This document shows positions 25,260-34,089 of a stretch of DNA of 64,000 nt, piece after piece. The position numbers were made by a program, and so were the translations under genes. The stretch is taken from the NCBI RefSeq assembly GCF_000424065.1, contig NZ_AUJE01000003.1, forward strand, positions 113,227 through 177,226, given 5' to 3'. Below the pieces are notes generated by a model. The model saw only the letters and a list, made by a program, of their open reading frames with translations, was not told the origin of the DNA and did not search any database. Position 1 is the stretch's first letter; every line of letters begins with the position of its first letter. Source of the stretch: Selenomonas ruminantium subsp. ruminantium ATCC 12561. Its GTDB lineage: Bacteria; Bacillota; Negativicutes; Selenomonadales; Selenomonadaceae.

Positions 25260-25470
25260 TTACGTCATTGAGGCGACAATATGAAGTCCAAGTATTGCCG
25301 CACCAAAGCCCAGTAATAAATTGGCACAAACATTAACCAAGGCCAGAAATATGCTGCCACCATTTATCAAAGTCAAGGTTTCCATGCTGAAGGATGAAAA
25401 TGTTGTAAATCCGCCTAAGACGGCACACTGCTCCAAGACCACCTCCAATGAACACATATAATAACTGCAT
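25260..25470 (-). pseudogene. crcB: crcB/fluC remnant with internal deletion
   Basis: The frame MQLLYVFIGGGLGAVCR is the normal start of a fluoride channel (FluC/CrcB). Within a few codons the other frame carries LGGFTTFSSFSMETLTLING and ends LLLGFGAAILGLHIVA, the normal C-terminal half. About 50 codons between the two are missing and the phase is broken, so the product cannot be functional. Confidence 0.75.
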
Positions 25471-25525
25471 GTAATTCCTCTCCAAAAAGATTCTTGCTTT
25501 ATTATATGATTCCTTTATCCATACA

Positions 25526-25741
25526 TCAATATTTTGGTAAAAAATAATTGACCAATAAGCGAAATTGGCAATGTTTACCACAATCCAAATTTACCCCTGC
25601 ACTTAAATCACCTTCATACAGAACCACATTGTTGAGAATTGATAATGTTTCCATCCCGCGCTGGCGACCATCATGAGAACGTATGATACCATAAACAGCA
25701 TCCGACGCATATTTATAATCCCTCCATTCTTGTTTATAGCT
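25526..25741 (-). pseudogene. Open fragment without recognised start
   Basis: A stop-to-stop stretch of 71 codons reads SYKQEWRDYKYASDAVYGII, RSHDGRQRGMETLSILNNVV and ends NYFLPKY. It reads like the end of a real protein but has no credible start or ribosome site, and lies between the crcB relic and another damaged gene. Function unknown. Confidence 0.3.
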
Positions 25742-25822
25742 TTATTCCATAGTTTTTCTCTATAAGTTTATCAAAAACCCAACAGCGCCTAGTTCTATGT
25801 GTATGAAAATATTTCGCAATGA

Positions 25823-26464
25823 TTATTGCTCTGCCAAAACCGCGTAAACCATCGTTTCGAGTTGTAAACGCATCTCTTCCAAATCTTCCCGTGAAGCAAA
25901 TTCAAATACAAGAATAGCGATGGGGCGTGTCGCTGTCAGAATATCTAGCACAAAGCAGCCATTTTTCTTCCCCAGTGGGAAGCGTTCTTCCAGCAAATGC
26001 TGCCGCAATTCAGGTGCTACATGTACATGGTCAAGAATGCCGGCTTTCTCACTGAACACCGAATAGGCTATCATATATTTTCTCAAACGCGAGAAAGTCT
26101 TCAATTCCTCAAAATATACGCTGGCTCTCTTCTGCACTTCTCTGAAAGTGTTTTTTGAAATAAGACTGTTTATGCTTTCCGGCGAACTGCAGGGCAGGTT
26201 CAGCACTTGACAGACCTTTGCCACGGGAATCATCGCTTTGTCGCAAAGCCCCACAATGCCATCAACCTTTTCCAGCTTCGCTATATGGAGCAAAGAGTCC
26301 CAGTTCTCCCAGTCGATTTCATAGCATGCAGCAGCCAAAGCAAGAATCTTTTCATCCGCCTTATCCCCACTGAATATACAGCGGTACCCCAGTGCTCTTG
26401 CTTCTTGAAGAGCCATCTCAGCACGCTCGTCCGGTGTTGTACAAACAATCAAGATAGTAGACAT
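25823..26464 (-). CDS. ATP-grasp-type protein lacking its catalytic core
   Basis: The 213-residue protein starts as a pre-ATP-grasp Rossmann domain (MSTILIVCTTPDERAEMALQ, GLCDKAMIPVAKVCQVLNLP, INSLISKNTFREVQKRASV). In family members an ATP-binding domain of about 200 residues should follow; here the sequence goes directly to a terminal segment (YSVFSEKAGILDHVHVAPEL, FEFASREDLEEMRLQLETM). The frame is intact, so a shortened protein could be made, but it should not catalyse ligation. Confidence 0.6.
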   Translation of the reverse strand: MSTILIVCTTPDERAEMALQEARALGYRCIFSGDKADEKILALAAACYEIDWENWDSLLHIAKLEKVDGIVGLCDKAMIPVAKVCQVLNLPCSSPESINSLISKNTFREVQKRASVYFEELKTFSRLRKYMIAYSVFSEKAGILDHVHVAPELRQHLLEERFPLGKKNGCFVLDILTATRPIAILVFEFASREDLEEMRLQLETMVYAVLAEQ

Positions 26465-26479
26465 AGCACTTTTAATCGC

Positions 26480-26752
26480 TTATTTCCAATGCAGGTATAC
26501 AACACCTGCTATCTGCAGCAACAAAATCAACGGCACGCCATAGCGAAATTTCAGATGACGTGTCTTATGCCGGAAAATCTGCATGGCCAGCAACGCACCA
26601 ACACTGCCGCCGAGCAAGGCAAACAGCAGCAATATTTTTTCCGGAACGCGCCAGCTGCCCATCTTAGCAAAGAGCTTATCCCCGCCATAGACAACCAGAA
26701 CAACAATATTGATTATCGCTAAATACCAGTAAATCAATTCATGCATTGTCAT
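26480..26752 (-). CDS. DUF1294-family membrane protein
   Basis: About 90 residues, four hydrophobic segments, with the family pattern YGGDKLFAKMGSWRVPEKIL, LLGGSVGALLAMQIFRHKTR and HLKFRYGVPLILLLQI. Function unknown. The ATG at 26752 has GAGGTGA about six bases upstream. It lies just upstream of the ATP-grasp remnant. Confidence 0.85.
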   Translation of the reverse strand: MTMHELIYWYLAIINIVVLVVYGGDKLFAKMGSWRVPEKILLLFALLGGSVGALLAMQIFRHKTRHLKFRYGVPLILLLQIAGVVYLHWK

Positions 26753-26849
26753 AAAAATCACCTCTCCACAGGCAAATAAGTATACTATTGATTTCAATAA
26801 TTCTCCAATTTACACCTATTTCCTGCATGATGTAAGCGCGTAAACGACA

Positions 26850-26877
26850 AAAAAGCAGGTCCTGCGACCTGCTTTTT
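26850..26877. terminator. Bidirectional intrinsic terminator
   Basis: A perfect 12-base stem (AAAAAGCAGGTC with GACCTGCTTTTT, four-base loop) gives T runs in both directions, ending the leftward VWA/MoxR unit. The remaining 26878-27036 shows no gene. Confidence 0.85.
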
Positions 26878-27036
26878 CCGTATAAAATTCCTTTACCTGC
26901 AAAGCTTCCCCACTATTGAAGGTCATTGTGTGTGATCACTTCCCCAAGTGACATGACTCATTATACCTTATCTGCTGTAAAAGAAAATCATCCGAAAGTA
27001 GAAACTTTTTAACCTGCTACTACTAAAGTAGTATAT

Positions 27037-28746
27037 TTACATTTTTTGATTATGACCGTAAAAAATTGCCTGTTCAAGCACATCCCCCACTTTTTGCGCC
27101 ATATTGGAAAGGTTTTGTAAGATAATATAATCTTCGCCATAAATATGCTGTGCTGCTTTGGTGACCAGAGCAGTGGCAACCACGCTGTTAATCAAGGCCA
27201 TTATCTGAATCCCCTGTTGACGAAGTTCCTTTACGGCCTCTTTCGTATCTTTACAGGCAGGCTCTCCACCATAGAATTTCTCCAAGGCGATACCTTGCGC
27301 TGGAATACTGCGTTCGTCACTCGGATCAGCATCCGTCAATATAAAGAGCAGCTTTTGTCCGTACATATCGCGCCAAAGCTCAGGCAAAGCCCGCAGGGCC
27401 AGCCCATCTCTATTCCAGCCCTGCGTCTTATAGGCAAAGATGCCTTGCGCAGATTTTTCCTGAAAAGCTTTTAGTCTTTTCAAGACCGTACAACCATCCT
27501 GGCTAAAAAAGGATACTACGGATAAGGGAATCCCCACCTGCCGCAAAGCTTCAGTCAGCAGATAGGCTTGACTGGCAATGATGCTTTGACGCCCCTGCCG
27601 TGAAGCCGAACCATCCAAAAACAGCATGACCGAAATATCTTCCCGTTTGGTTGGTTCTATCGCGGAAAAGACTCGTCCATCATGCAGGATAAGGCCTCGC
27701 CAAACTCTGTCTGCTGTCAGTCTGCCATTGCGGGCGGGGAGTTGCACCGCTTGCCGACCAAGCAGCAACGCATTTTGCAAACGATTGGTCAACGCGTGCA
27801 ATTCTGTGGTAAAGCGGGCATGATGCTGATGAAAATAAGCCGTATTTTCCTTACGGACTGCTCCTTTTTCCGCACTGAACCACAAGCATACCTGGCGGTG
27901 AATTCCCTGACAATATCTACTCGTAATCTCTGCCAGACGGTCTTGTGAAAAAAGTGACCTGCCATAGCAGGCAGATAGTTCTTTATCCGTCGGTATTTTA
28001 TCTTGGCGGTTAAATATGGTCTTTAGACTATTGCCTTTGTCCGCGGCAGATGCAATAAAGGTTAGCTGCCGGATTTGTTCTTCTCGATAGCCCTGGTGAA
28101 ATGGCCATATTTTTTTGAGCAAATTCAGCAGAAAAGCGTGACTGGTAAAATGTATAACCTCGCGAGGCTTATTATGCCAATGAAAGCGGAAAAAAGAACG
28201 GATAATATTCTCCATAGCTGCGATAAGTTCCGCTGTATTCATATTGCCCGTAAAAGCAAGTGCCTGGTAGATACGTTTGTCCCATGGATTTATTATAGCA
28301 ACAGGAACTCCTATTATTTCCCGGCAGCGGTTACATTTTAGCGTATGCGCCAGTTCCTGGCGCAGCATCAACTGTTGCAGGGAAATATCTACGGATGCAT
28401 CTTCTGCTAAAAATCGTTTTGCATGACGATAACGCAGGTCTTTTAGCGCGGGACGGCAGGATATTTCCTTCTCATAAGCTGCATTTTCCAGCCCCAGCCA
28501 AAATAGTTCGGTAAAGAGTTCAGCAAACAGGGATTTATTCAGTTGTTCTCTTATATAGCGCATAAGCATTTCATTATCGTAATGCCGATATACCAGCCCC
28601 ACGATAGAATTCAAGTAAATATCCGGCTCACCATTTTGATCAAAGGCCAAAAAATCCGGCCATATCCCATACTGACCGGCAACTGCCCAGACAATATTCA
28701 AAGCTCGTTTCTGTCTTTGATTGGATAATGATTGGTATGTCATCAT
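27037..28746 (-). CDS. Large VWA-domain protein, partner of MoxR ATPase
   Basis: The 569-residue protein has a long helical N-terminal part with two CxxC-like Cys (LKCNRCREIIG at about 137) and a C-terminal VWA domain with MIDAS DGSAS (MLFLDGSASRQGRQ) and ILTDADPSDE. This resembles the CobT/NorD-like VWA partners of MoxR ATPases, which help mature or load metal enzymes. The start is four bases from the stop of the ATPase gene, so the two form an operon. Confidence 0.75.
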   Translation of the reverse strand: MMTYQSLSNQRQKRALNIVWAVAGQYGIWPDFLAFDQNGEPDIYLNSIVGLVYRHYDNEMLMRYIREQLNKSLFAELFTELFWLGLENAAYEKEISCRPALKDLRYRHAKRFLAEDASVDISLQQLMLRQELAHTLKCNRCREIIGVPVAIINPWDKRIYQALAFTGNMNTAELIAAMENIIRSFFRFHWHNKPREVIHFTSHAFLLNLLKKIWPFHQGYREEQIRQLTFIASAADKGNSLKTIFNRQDKIPTDKELSACYGRSLFSQDRLAEITSRYCQGIHRQVCLWFSAEKGAVRKENTAYFHQHHARFTTELHALTNRLQNALLLGRQAVQLPARNGRLTADRVWRGLILHDGRVFSAIEPTKREDISVMLFLDGSASRQGRQSIIASQAYLLTEALRQVGIPLSVVSFFSQDGCTVLKRLKAFQEKSAQGIFAYKTQGWNRDGLALRALPELWRDMYGQKLLFILTDADPSDERSIPAQGIALEKFYGGEPACKDTKEAVKELRQQGIQIMALINSVVATALVTKAAQHIYGEDYIILQNLSNMAQKVGDVLEQAIFYGHNQKM

Positions 28747-28749
28747 GAC

Positions 28750-29679
28750 TCACTTCGCAAAAAAATCTTCCCGTCCCCAATCAGGTGGTATACGCAAGGC
28801 AAGTAAATCCTTCACCAAGGCTCTCTCCTGAGCGTCAAAACATTTTCCAGTTAAGCCCATATCCAAAGCCTGTTCTGCCGTAAGTCCCTGCCGAACAAGC
28901 CGCACAGCATCCAGTAGACCGCGTAAATCCAAGGCTCGCCCAGATATTTCTTTGGCTTCATATTTTTTACGGATATCCAGGAATAACGCAGACAACGTAC
29001 TGGCTACTCCCTTACGCAAATCTGCAAATTCATACGTCAATAGTTCCTGCAGCTCCTGTTCTCCTGGCACAGGCAGATGCAGCACCACAAAACGGGACAA
29101 CAGAGCTTCGTTGAGATTACGTGTACCCTCGTAGCCATAATTCATGGTTCCAATAAAGCGTGCAGCAGGATGTAAAAATAATCGGTCATATCCCGGTACT
29201 TCCATCTGCCGTCTATGGTCAAGCAGGGAATGAAGCACTGCCAGAGCTTCATTTCTGGCCATGTTTATTTCATCCAAAATACAGATGCCGCCCGCTGTGA
29301 CGCATTCATATACTGGTCCCGGACGAAAGCAAACGGCACCATCCCGAAACGTGTCCATCCCAATTAAATAAGCAGCATCAACATCAATGTGAAAGGATAC
29401 ATTCCATATAGGCCGCCCCAGCAGAAATGCCAGATTTTCTGCCAAAATATTCTTCCCCACAGCCTTAGGTCCGACTAGCAACAAATTAGCGCCAGTAAGC
29501 AGGGCACTTAGCGCAGCTTCCACGATCTGACGGCCAAAGTAGGGAAAGTGTGGTTTACTGATTTTACGCACGCCCTGTCCATTATATTGTCTACGAAATG
29601 CTGCAGCCTCTGTCAAAAGTTCTGCCCGCAAGCCTTGTTTCCGAAAAAAAGCGTCTATATCATCCACTGCCACCAGCAA
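28750..29679 (-). CDS. MoxR-family AAA+ ATPase
   Basis: This 309-residue AAA+ protein has a P-loop GPKAVGKN at 70-77 (Asn where Thr/Ser is usual), Walker B ICILDEINMA, sensor FIGTMNYGYEG and an Arg-finger region LNEALLSRFVVL. MoxR-type ATPases act with a VWA protein as chaperones or metal-insertion machines, and that partner is next door. The target enzyme is not visible. Confidence 0.85.
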   Translation of the reverse strand: MLVAVDDIDAFFRKQGLRAELLTEAAAFRRQYNGQGVRKISKPHFPYFGRQIVEAALSALLTGANLLLVGPKAVGKNILAENLAFLLGRPIWNVSFHIDVDAAYLIGMDTFRDGAVCFRPGPVYECVTAGGICILDEINMARNEALAVLHSLLDHRRQMEVPGYDRLFLHPAARFIGTMNYGYEGTRNLNEALLSRFVVLHLPVPGEQELQELLTYEFADLRKGVASTLSALFLDIRKKYEAKEISGRALDLRGLLDAVRLVRQGLTAEQALDMGLTGKCFDAQERALVKDLLALRIPPDWGREDFFAK

Positions 29680-29765
29680 ACACCTCCGTATAGGAGCACT
29701 AAGTTTATCCTCTTTTTTTAATTCTTGGCGAATAAAAAAATACCTGCTGCATTTACGTTGGCAAT

Positions 29766-29793
29766 GAAAAAACCACGCAATTATCGCGTGGCC
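29766..29793 (-). terminator. Terminator of the 29804-30778 gene
   Basis: GCCACGC and GCGTGG(T) pair around a seven-base loop; leftward it is followed by six T. Confidence 0.8.
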
Positions 29794-29803
29794 TTTGCTT
29801 TCT

Positions 29804-30778
29804 TCATATCAGCATATTGATGGTCATGGCACTTGACTCAGCCATTGTAGGCGCTCGGTCAGGCAGCCTGCCCATTTGCTGTTTGGCTTGTTCGATGAGT
29901 TTCTTGGCCTTCTCCACTTCAGTAGCATCACAGGCATTTTGCTTGTATCCATCTTCGAGTTCCTGCAAGTCCTGCTGCAAAATAGCCAGTACTGCCTGCA
30001 TATCGCCCTGTGTTGCCGCGGCGGCAATCTGACGGCGGCGTTTATCTTCGTTGATGCTTACGGTACGTTTGGACGATTCCATCGTCATTTCGCCATCTTC
30101 GTCAATGATGACCTGCATGCCCTGAAAGCCTACTTCATCCTTGCGGTTGGCATAGGAGTCCTCTGCCGCCCGCAGATTATCGAATAACTTTTGGCGGCTC
30201 TCCTCATCCGTCAGGCATTTCTGTAAAAATTTGCCGGAAATCTTTGCCATACCCGCCCCTACTATATTGAAATTCTCCCGCAGGTAGTTGGTCAGTTCAT
30301 TGGTATTGTTGAACTTCTTGTCCGGGCTGGACAGTTTATCCAAAAGCTCCTGCCACCAATTCTTTTTCTGTGAGCGTTTTACCTTCGACTGCTGACGGCG
30401 GTTGCCCTCATTGCTTTCGGATATGCCCCAACTGCGCAACCCGCCATCGTCCTCGATAATAAAGCCATGGGATTTTAGCTTATGCTCTGGTGCGCGGCCA
30501 CTTTGTACATCTGTATGGGCAATATCGTAGATTAACGCCTCATACTCCATGCGCTTATCCGGGTCCTGTTCCATCTGTTTGAGGATTTTCGGTGAAATGG
30601 ATACGTTATTCATCCCCGTCCCGGAAAAAGGTTTCGTCCCCACGCTGAACTTGAGATTCGGGAATTTTTCTGCTAGACTTTTCATAACACCATTACTTTC
30701 CTCTTTGTCTTTAACTTGTGCCTGGGCAAAGCTGTAAGCTGCCTCTGACACATAGCTTCCGCCAATCTTTACCGGCAT
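29804..30778 (-). CDS. DUF6033-like protein under a LytTR-type site
   Basis: A 324-residue polar protein starting MPVKIGGSYVSEAAYSFAQA, with FPNLKFSVGTKPFSGTGMNN and NVSISPKILKQM, as in the DUF6033 family of Firmicutes (assigned from memory). A helical C-terminus is Gln/Asp-rich. No signal peptide or membrane helix. It has a strong AAGGAGG site. A 9-12-9 direct repeat about 97 bases upstream is the same as the one before the LytTR regulator gene, so it is a likely target. Confidence 0.6.
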   Translation of the reverse strand: MPVKIGGSYVSEAAYSFAQAQVKDKEESNGVMKSLAEKFPNLKFSVGTKPFSGTGMNNVSISPKILKQMEQDPDKRMEYEALIYDIAHTDVQSGRAPEHKLKSHGFIIEDDGGLRSWGISESNEGNRRQQSKVKRSQKKNWWQELLDKLSSPDKKFNNTNELTNYLRENFNIVGAGMAKISGKFLQKCLTDEESRQKLFDNLRAAEDSYANRKDEVGFQGMQVIIDEDGEMTMESSKRTVSINEDKRRRQIAAAATQGDMQAVLAILQQDLQELEDGYKQNACDATEVEKAKKLIEQAKQQMGRLPDRAPTMAESSAMTINMLI

Positions 30779-30874
30779 AATCCTCTACCTCCTTGTACAC
30801 CAAGATAATGCGTTATCGTCTTTTGCTCCTCTTTAAAACTATATCGTCAAAACTTTTTAGCGCCTAATAGCAAT

Positions 30875-30904
30875 GGCGTGAACAGCTCGATTATCGGTGT
30901 GAAA
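30875..30904 (-). promoter_or_regulatory. Predicted LytTR-type binding site (direct repeat)
   Basis: Plus-strand GGCGTGAAC and GGTGTGAAA are separated by 12 bases, a 21-base period. Read leftward it stands upstream of the DUF6033-like gene, followed by TTAGGCG and a -10-like TATAGT. LytTR regulators bind two 9-base direct repeats with about this spacing. A matching site is at 33759-33788. Confidence 0.6.
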
Positions 30905-30922
30905 CGATATGAGGTGACCATG

Positions 30923-31498
30923 ATGAAGAAAAATCTCCGTTACGTTCTGCTGCCGCTGACCCTTCTATTTGCCATTTTGGCAATAAATGTGCTGCACGCT
31001 CCTTCAAACACCAAACAAACGCCTGCCGCATTTCCCCAGTTTCAAACCCGTGACTTAGCAGGCCATGTTGTAACCAATGAAGTCTTTGCCGGCAAATTTA
31101 CGATTCTTGTGCTTTGGGTTGTCAAGGATACGAATAGCCGCCAGTTGTTACAGGAGTTGACGGATTGGCAAGTGCATGAAAATGCCGATATACAAATCAT
31201 CGGTCTTATCGGCGATGTAAAAACCACGGATAATGATGATAAAATCGCCTTGGCCCAAACCATTGCCCAAAATATCCCCAGCCCCCAGCTATTGGTCAAT
31301 GACGATATGGCGGCTTTTCTTACCACCATCAAAACGGTACCGACAATCTTCTTTGTAAATCCTTATGGTCAGCTTGTCGGCCAGCCTGTGGCCGGTTATG
31401 AAATCGACCTGATAAAAAAAGAAGCCCGCCGCCTGATGGCCGCAGACTCCCAAACGGATATAGACAAGTCCCTTATTATGAAAAAGCTAGCTCAATGA
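30923..31498 (+). CDS. Membrane-anchored thioredoxin-fold protein lacking CxxC
   Basis: About 191 residues with an N-terminal membrane anchor (YVLLPLTLLFAILAINVLHA) and a TlpA/AhpC-like fold (FPQFQTRDLAGHVVTNEVFA, ILVLWVVKDTNSRQLLQELT, TIKTVPTIFFVNPYGQLVG). Where TlpA proteins have WCxxC, this one reads WVVKDTNSR, with no Cys at all. The cis-Pro (VPT) is kept. It cannot do thiol-disulfide exchange and may bind a ligand or partner. ATG 30920 or 30923 both fit GAGGTGA. Confidence 0.65.
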   Translation: MKKNLRYVLLPLTLLFAILAINVLHAPSNTKQTPAAFPQFQTRDLAGHVVTNEVFAGKFTILVLWVVKDTNSRQLLQELTDWQVHENADIQIIGLIGDVKTTDNDDKIALAQTIAQNIPSPQLLVNDDMAAFLTTIKTVPTIFFVNPYGQLVGQPVAGYEIDLIKKEARRLMAADSQTDIDKSLIMKKLAQ

Positions 31499-32958
31499 TA
31501 GAGCATAACCGTCAGACAAAAGCACTGACGGTTTTCTTTTGATACCACTTCGACGTCCATACTGCCCTGATATTTTTCCGCACAACGGGCAATATTCACT
31601 AGGCCTATACCATGCTGTTGTTTATCTTCCTTGGTGGTACAAGGAAGGCCGCTCTCCTTACGCCAAATCAAATCACCGGCAAAATCATTGGAGATTTCGA
31701 TAAAATATAGATTGCCCTTGCGATAAGAACGCACTGCTATCTCCGCGGGCGGCGGCAATTTGCTGCAAGCTTCCAAAGCATTTTTCAGACCGTTATTGAG
31801 AATGACGCTGATATCGTATAGGTCAAAAGAGGTATGCGCAGGGTAATGGAAGTCTGCCTTAAAGGAAATGCCTGTTCTTTTTGCCTGCTGACGGAACTGA
31901 TGCAGGATGATGTCTGTGATGGGATTACCTGTCTTATCCGCAAAGTCCAGCCGTTCCGTTGTTTTGGTCATTTGTGCCAGATAAGCCTCGATTTCCGTCT
32001 GTTCCCCTTGCAGATGATTATGCACATAAGCGGTCAGGCTGGCAATATGCCCCCGCAAATCATGCCGCAAGCCCCGCATATCACCATAAATGTCCTGCAT
32101 TTCCTCCACTTGCCGATGAATATCCGTTATGCCATTTTCGAGCAACAGCCGCTTGGCTTCTGCCTCCTTGAACTGCACCATGCCGCGAAACAGCCTGACC
32201 GCGGTCACAATCATGCCTAACAGCAGCAAACTAATCAACGGCAGGAGAAACAGCGTTTCCGGCGCCCGATAGTAAATCAGCATCAGAGCACTGTTATCCA
32301 CCGAATACGCCATAACCCGCAAAGTCAGGTCAATCACCAGTACCGTTATGCAGGGAAATACGAGAAACAGACTCTCCGTCCAGGATAAATTATAATCCTG
32401 TGCACAGAAATAGTGCCGGATAAGCCATAGATACAGCGCAAAAAGCCCAAGCTGTACCAAACGGCAAACAGTCAGTACGCCCATAAGCGCCAACTGACTG
32501 ATATCGCCGATAATCGTTAGCAGCTGTTCTGCGGAAATCAGCCCTTGTGCCACGCTGTATTCCACCAGCCAGGTAAAAAATGGCTGCCAGTAATCGAAAA
32601 GCACATAGGATAGCGGGCTGACGGCAAAACGCAGAACAATCCAGCCTGCAACTAAACTAGCCAAGACAAAAAGCTGTCTTGGCCAGTTGGGGTAAAAATA
32701 ATATTTTTGTAACCCAGCTATGAGCAACACGCTGGGCAAAAGAGGCAGGAACCCGGCATAAATGCTGTTTTCACCTATCCGGATATAATCTGCCCCCAAC
32801 TTCCAACACATACTGCCGAAAACGTAAACGGCGATATATCCGCCTATCGCATAGATGCGCCGGGAAAAACGCGCAGACAAAATGCCCTCCGTATAGCCAA
32901 ATGCCAAATAACTCCATATTGCGTACACGCCGGCTTCCAACAAATACTGCTCAAACAT
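31492..32958 (-). CDS. AgrC/LytS-like sensor histidine kinase (GHKL type)
   Basis: The 488-residue protein has about seven membrane helices in its first 270 residues, then a cytoplasmic kinase: LRHDLRGHIASLTAYVHNHL holds the phospho-His, followed by the N box LNNGLKNALEACSK and G box HGIGLVNIARC. This is the HPK10-type kinase normally paired with a LytTR regulator, which is the gene just upstream (eight-base overlap). No peptide-pheromone gene is evident nearby. Confidence 0.88.
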   Translation of the reverse strand: MFEQYLLEAGVYAIWSYLAFGYTEGILSARFSRRIYAIGGYIAVYVFGSMCWKLGADYIRIGENSIYAGFLPLLPSVLLIAGLQKYYFYPNWPRQLFVLASLVAGWIVLRFAVSPLSYVLFDYWQPFFTWLVEYSVAQGLISAEQLLTIIGDISQLALMGVLTVCRLVQLGLFALYLWLIRHYFCAQDYNLSWTESLFLVFPCITVLVIDLTLRVMAYSVDNSALMLIYYRAPETLFLLPLISLLLLGMIVTAVRLFRGMVQFKEAEAKRLLLENGITDIHRQVEEMQDIYGDMRGLRHDLRGHIASLTAYVHNHLQGEQTEIEAYLAQMTKTTERLDFADKTGNPITDIILHQFRQQAKRTGISFKADFHYPAHTSFDLYDISVILNNGLKNALEACSKLPPPAEIAVRSYRKGNLYFIEISNDFAGDLIWRKESGLPCTTKEDKQQHGIGLVNIARCAEKYQGSMDVEVVSKENRQCFCLTVMLYH

Positions 32959-33691
32959 TTACAATGCCGCCTCCCTTGGCGTAATGCAAGTATGCTTTGA
33001 CAAAAGCTGCGTATTTCTTATTTGCCAGCATAACCATTTCGCCATTGGTCACCTGTATTCCCTCCGGGCTGTAGGCGGAAATTTTTGCCATATTCACCAG
33101 ATAACAGCGATGACAACGGTAAAATGCCGTTCCCAGAGTCTGCTCAAACTCGTCCATCTTTCCCTGCACCTCATAAGTGCCTTCGGTAGTGTGGATGATG
33201 ACGTTTTTGTTGTTGCTTTCGATAAAATAAATATCCTGCAAAGACACCTTGCGGCGGCTGCGCATATCACCGGCAGAACCATTGAGCTTCAGCAGCACAT
33301 AATCTTCCTTCTGCCCCTGCATATAACGGACTTCCAAACAGGCATTTTCGAGCACGCGGGAAAATTTCACCTTGTCAATGGGCTTTAGCAGATAATGAAA
33401 AGCCTGCACATCAAAGGCAGCGGGCATATATTCCCGATAGCCGGTCACGAAGATAATAATGCTGTGCAGCCCCTGCTCACGGGAACGCAAAATACGCGCC
33501 GTCTCCATGCCATTAATATCCTTGATATCCAAAAAGTAAATGTCAAAATTATCTCCAGCCTGCAACAGCGCCTCTGCCGTATAAAACGTTTTTACTTGCA
33601 CATCCGGTCTTTGCCGGACAATAATCTCGGCTATATAACCGCATACTTCTTTATCACTATCGCAAACCGCGACTTTTATTCTCACATTCAA
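32951..33691 (-). CDS. LytTR-family response regulator
   Basis: The 246-residue protein has a receiver domain with phospho-acceptor Asp55 (IYFLDIKDIN), FVTGY and a Lys in LLKPIDK, and a C-terminal LytTR DNA-binding domain (LQDIYFIESNNKNVIIHTTE, FYRCHRCYLVNMAKI). It should be phosphorylated by the downstream kinase. The promoter has -35 TTGAAT and -10 TATAAT (18-base spacer), with a 9-12-9 direct repeat just upstream, which points to self-activation. Confidence 0.9.
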   Translation of the reverse strand: MNVRIKVAVCDSDKEVCGYIAEIIVRQRPDVQVKTFYTAEALLQAGDNFDIYFLDIKDINGMETARILRSREQGLHSIIIFVTGYREYMPAAFDVQAFHYLLKPIDKVKFSRVLENACLEVRYMQGQKEDYVLLKLNGSAGDMRSRRKVSLQDIYFIESNNKNVIIHTTEGTYEVQGKMDEFEQTLGTAFYRCHRCYLVNMAKISAYSPEGIQVTNGEMVMLANKKYAAFVKAYLHYAKGGGIVNV

Positions 33692-33721
33692 GTCTCCCTT
33701 GTCTATTAGTCACCATGATAC

Positions 33722-33751
33722 ATTATAGCGACTATAAACAGGAACATTCAA
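33722..33751 (-). promoter_or_regulatory. Promoter of the LytTR two-component operon
   Basis: Leftward -35 TTGAAT (33751-33746) and -10 TATAAT (33727-33722) with an 18-base spacer. The predicted LytTR repeat ends seven bases upstream of the -35, the usual position for activation. Confidence 0.65.
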
Positions 33752-33758
33752 CGCCTAA

Positions 33759-33788
33759 GGAGTGAACGGCGCTATTTGCGGTGTGAAA
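33759..33788 (-). promoter_or_regulatory. Predicted LytTR-type binding site at the regulator's own promoter
   Basis: Plus-strand GGAGTGAAC and GGTGTGAAA with a 12-base spacer; the second arm is identical to that at 30896-30904 and the first differs by one base. Both sites face leftward genes. Confidence 0.65.
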
Positions 33789-33810
33789 AGCATATCTCTG
33801 GTTATCGCAC

Positions 33811-34083
33811 TCAGGTCAAAGCCGAACGCATCCAGCGAATACCGCATTTTATCCGGATGCCTGCACGGCTGTCCTGCTTTTCTGGTGCATCCACCCGTGG
33901 ACAGGGATAACGTTTCCTTTGATATGGTCGATAGGGCTTGATAGCGCCATAGATGTCCGGTTCGGATTCCATGTCAAGGTTGTAGCAGCCGCCTTCGAAA
34001 TTGAGGCCTATGCCAACGAAGCTTTTGCCGATCACGAAATTCACATCAATGATACTGCTCTCACGAATAGAATGATAACCCAT
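33811..34083 (-). CDS. Hypothetical protein at the island edge
   Basis: A 90-residue frame starting MGYHSIRESSIIDVNFVIGK; the middle (ESEPDIYGAIKPYRPYQRKR) reads as protein-like but the basic end looks less so. It begins seven bases after the stop of the DnaB-like gene and has only a weak AAGGG site. It may be a real small gene or the remains of one cut when the island inserted. Confidence 0.3.
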   Translation of the reverse strand: MGYHSIRESSIIDVNFVIGKSFVGIGLNFEGGCYNLDMESEPDIYGAIKPYRPYQRKRYPCPRVDAPEKQDSRAGIRIKCGIRWMRSALT

Positions 34084-34089
34084 TTGCCC

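Noticed and set aside
25123..25329. Leftward 68-codon frame beside crcB
   Set aside because: It is an out-of-phase shadow of the crcB relic and upstream sequence of the VWA gene.
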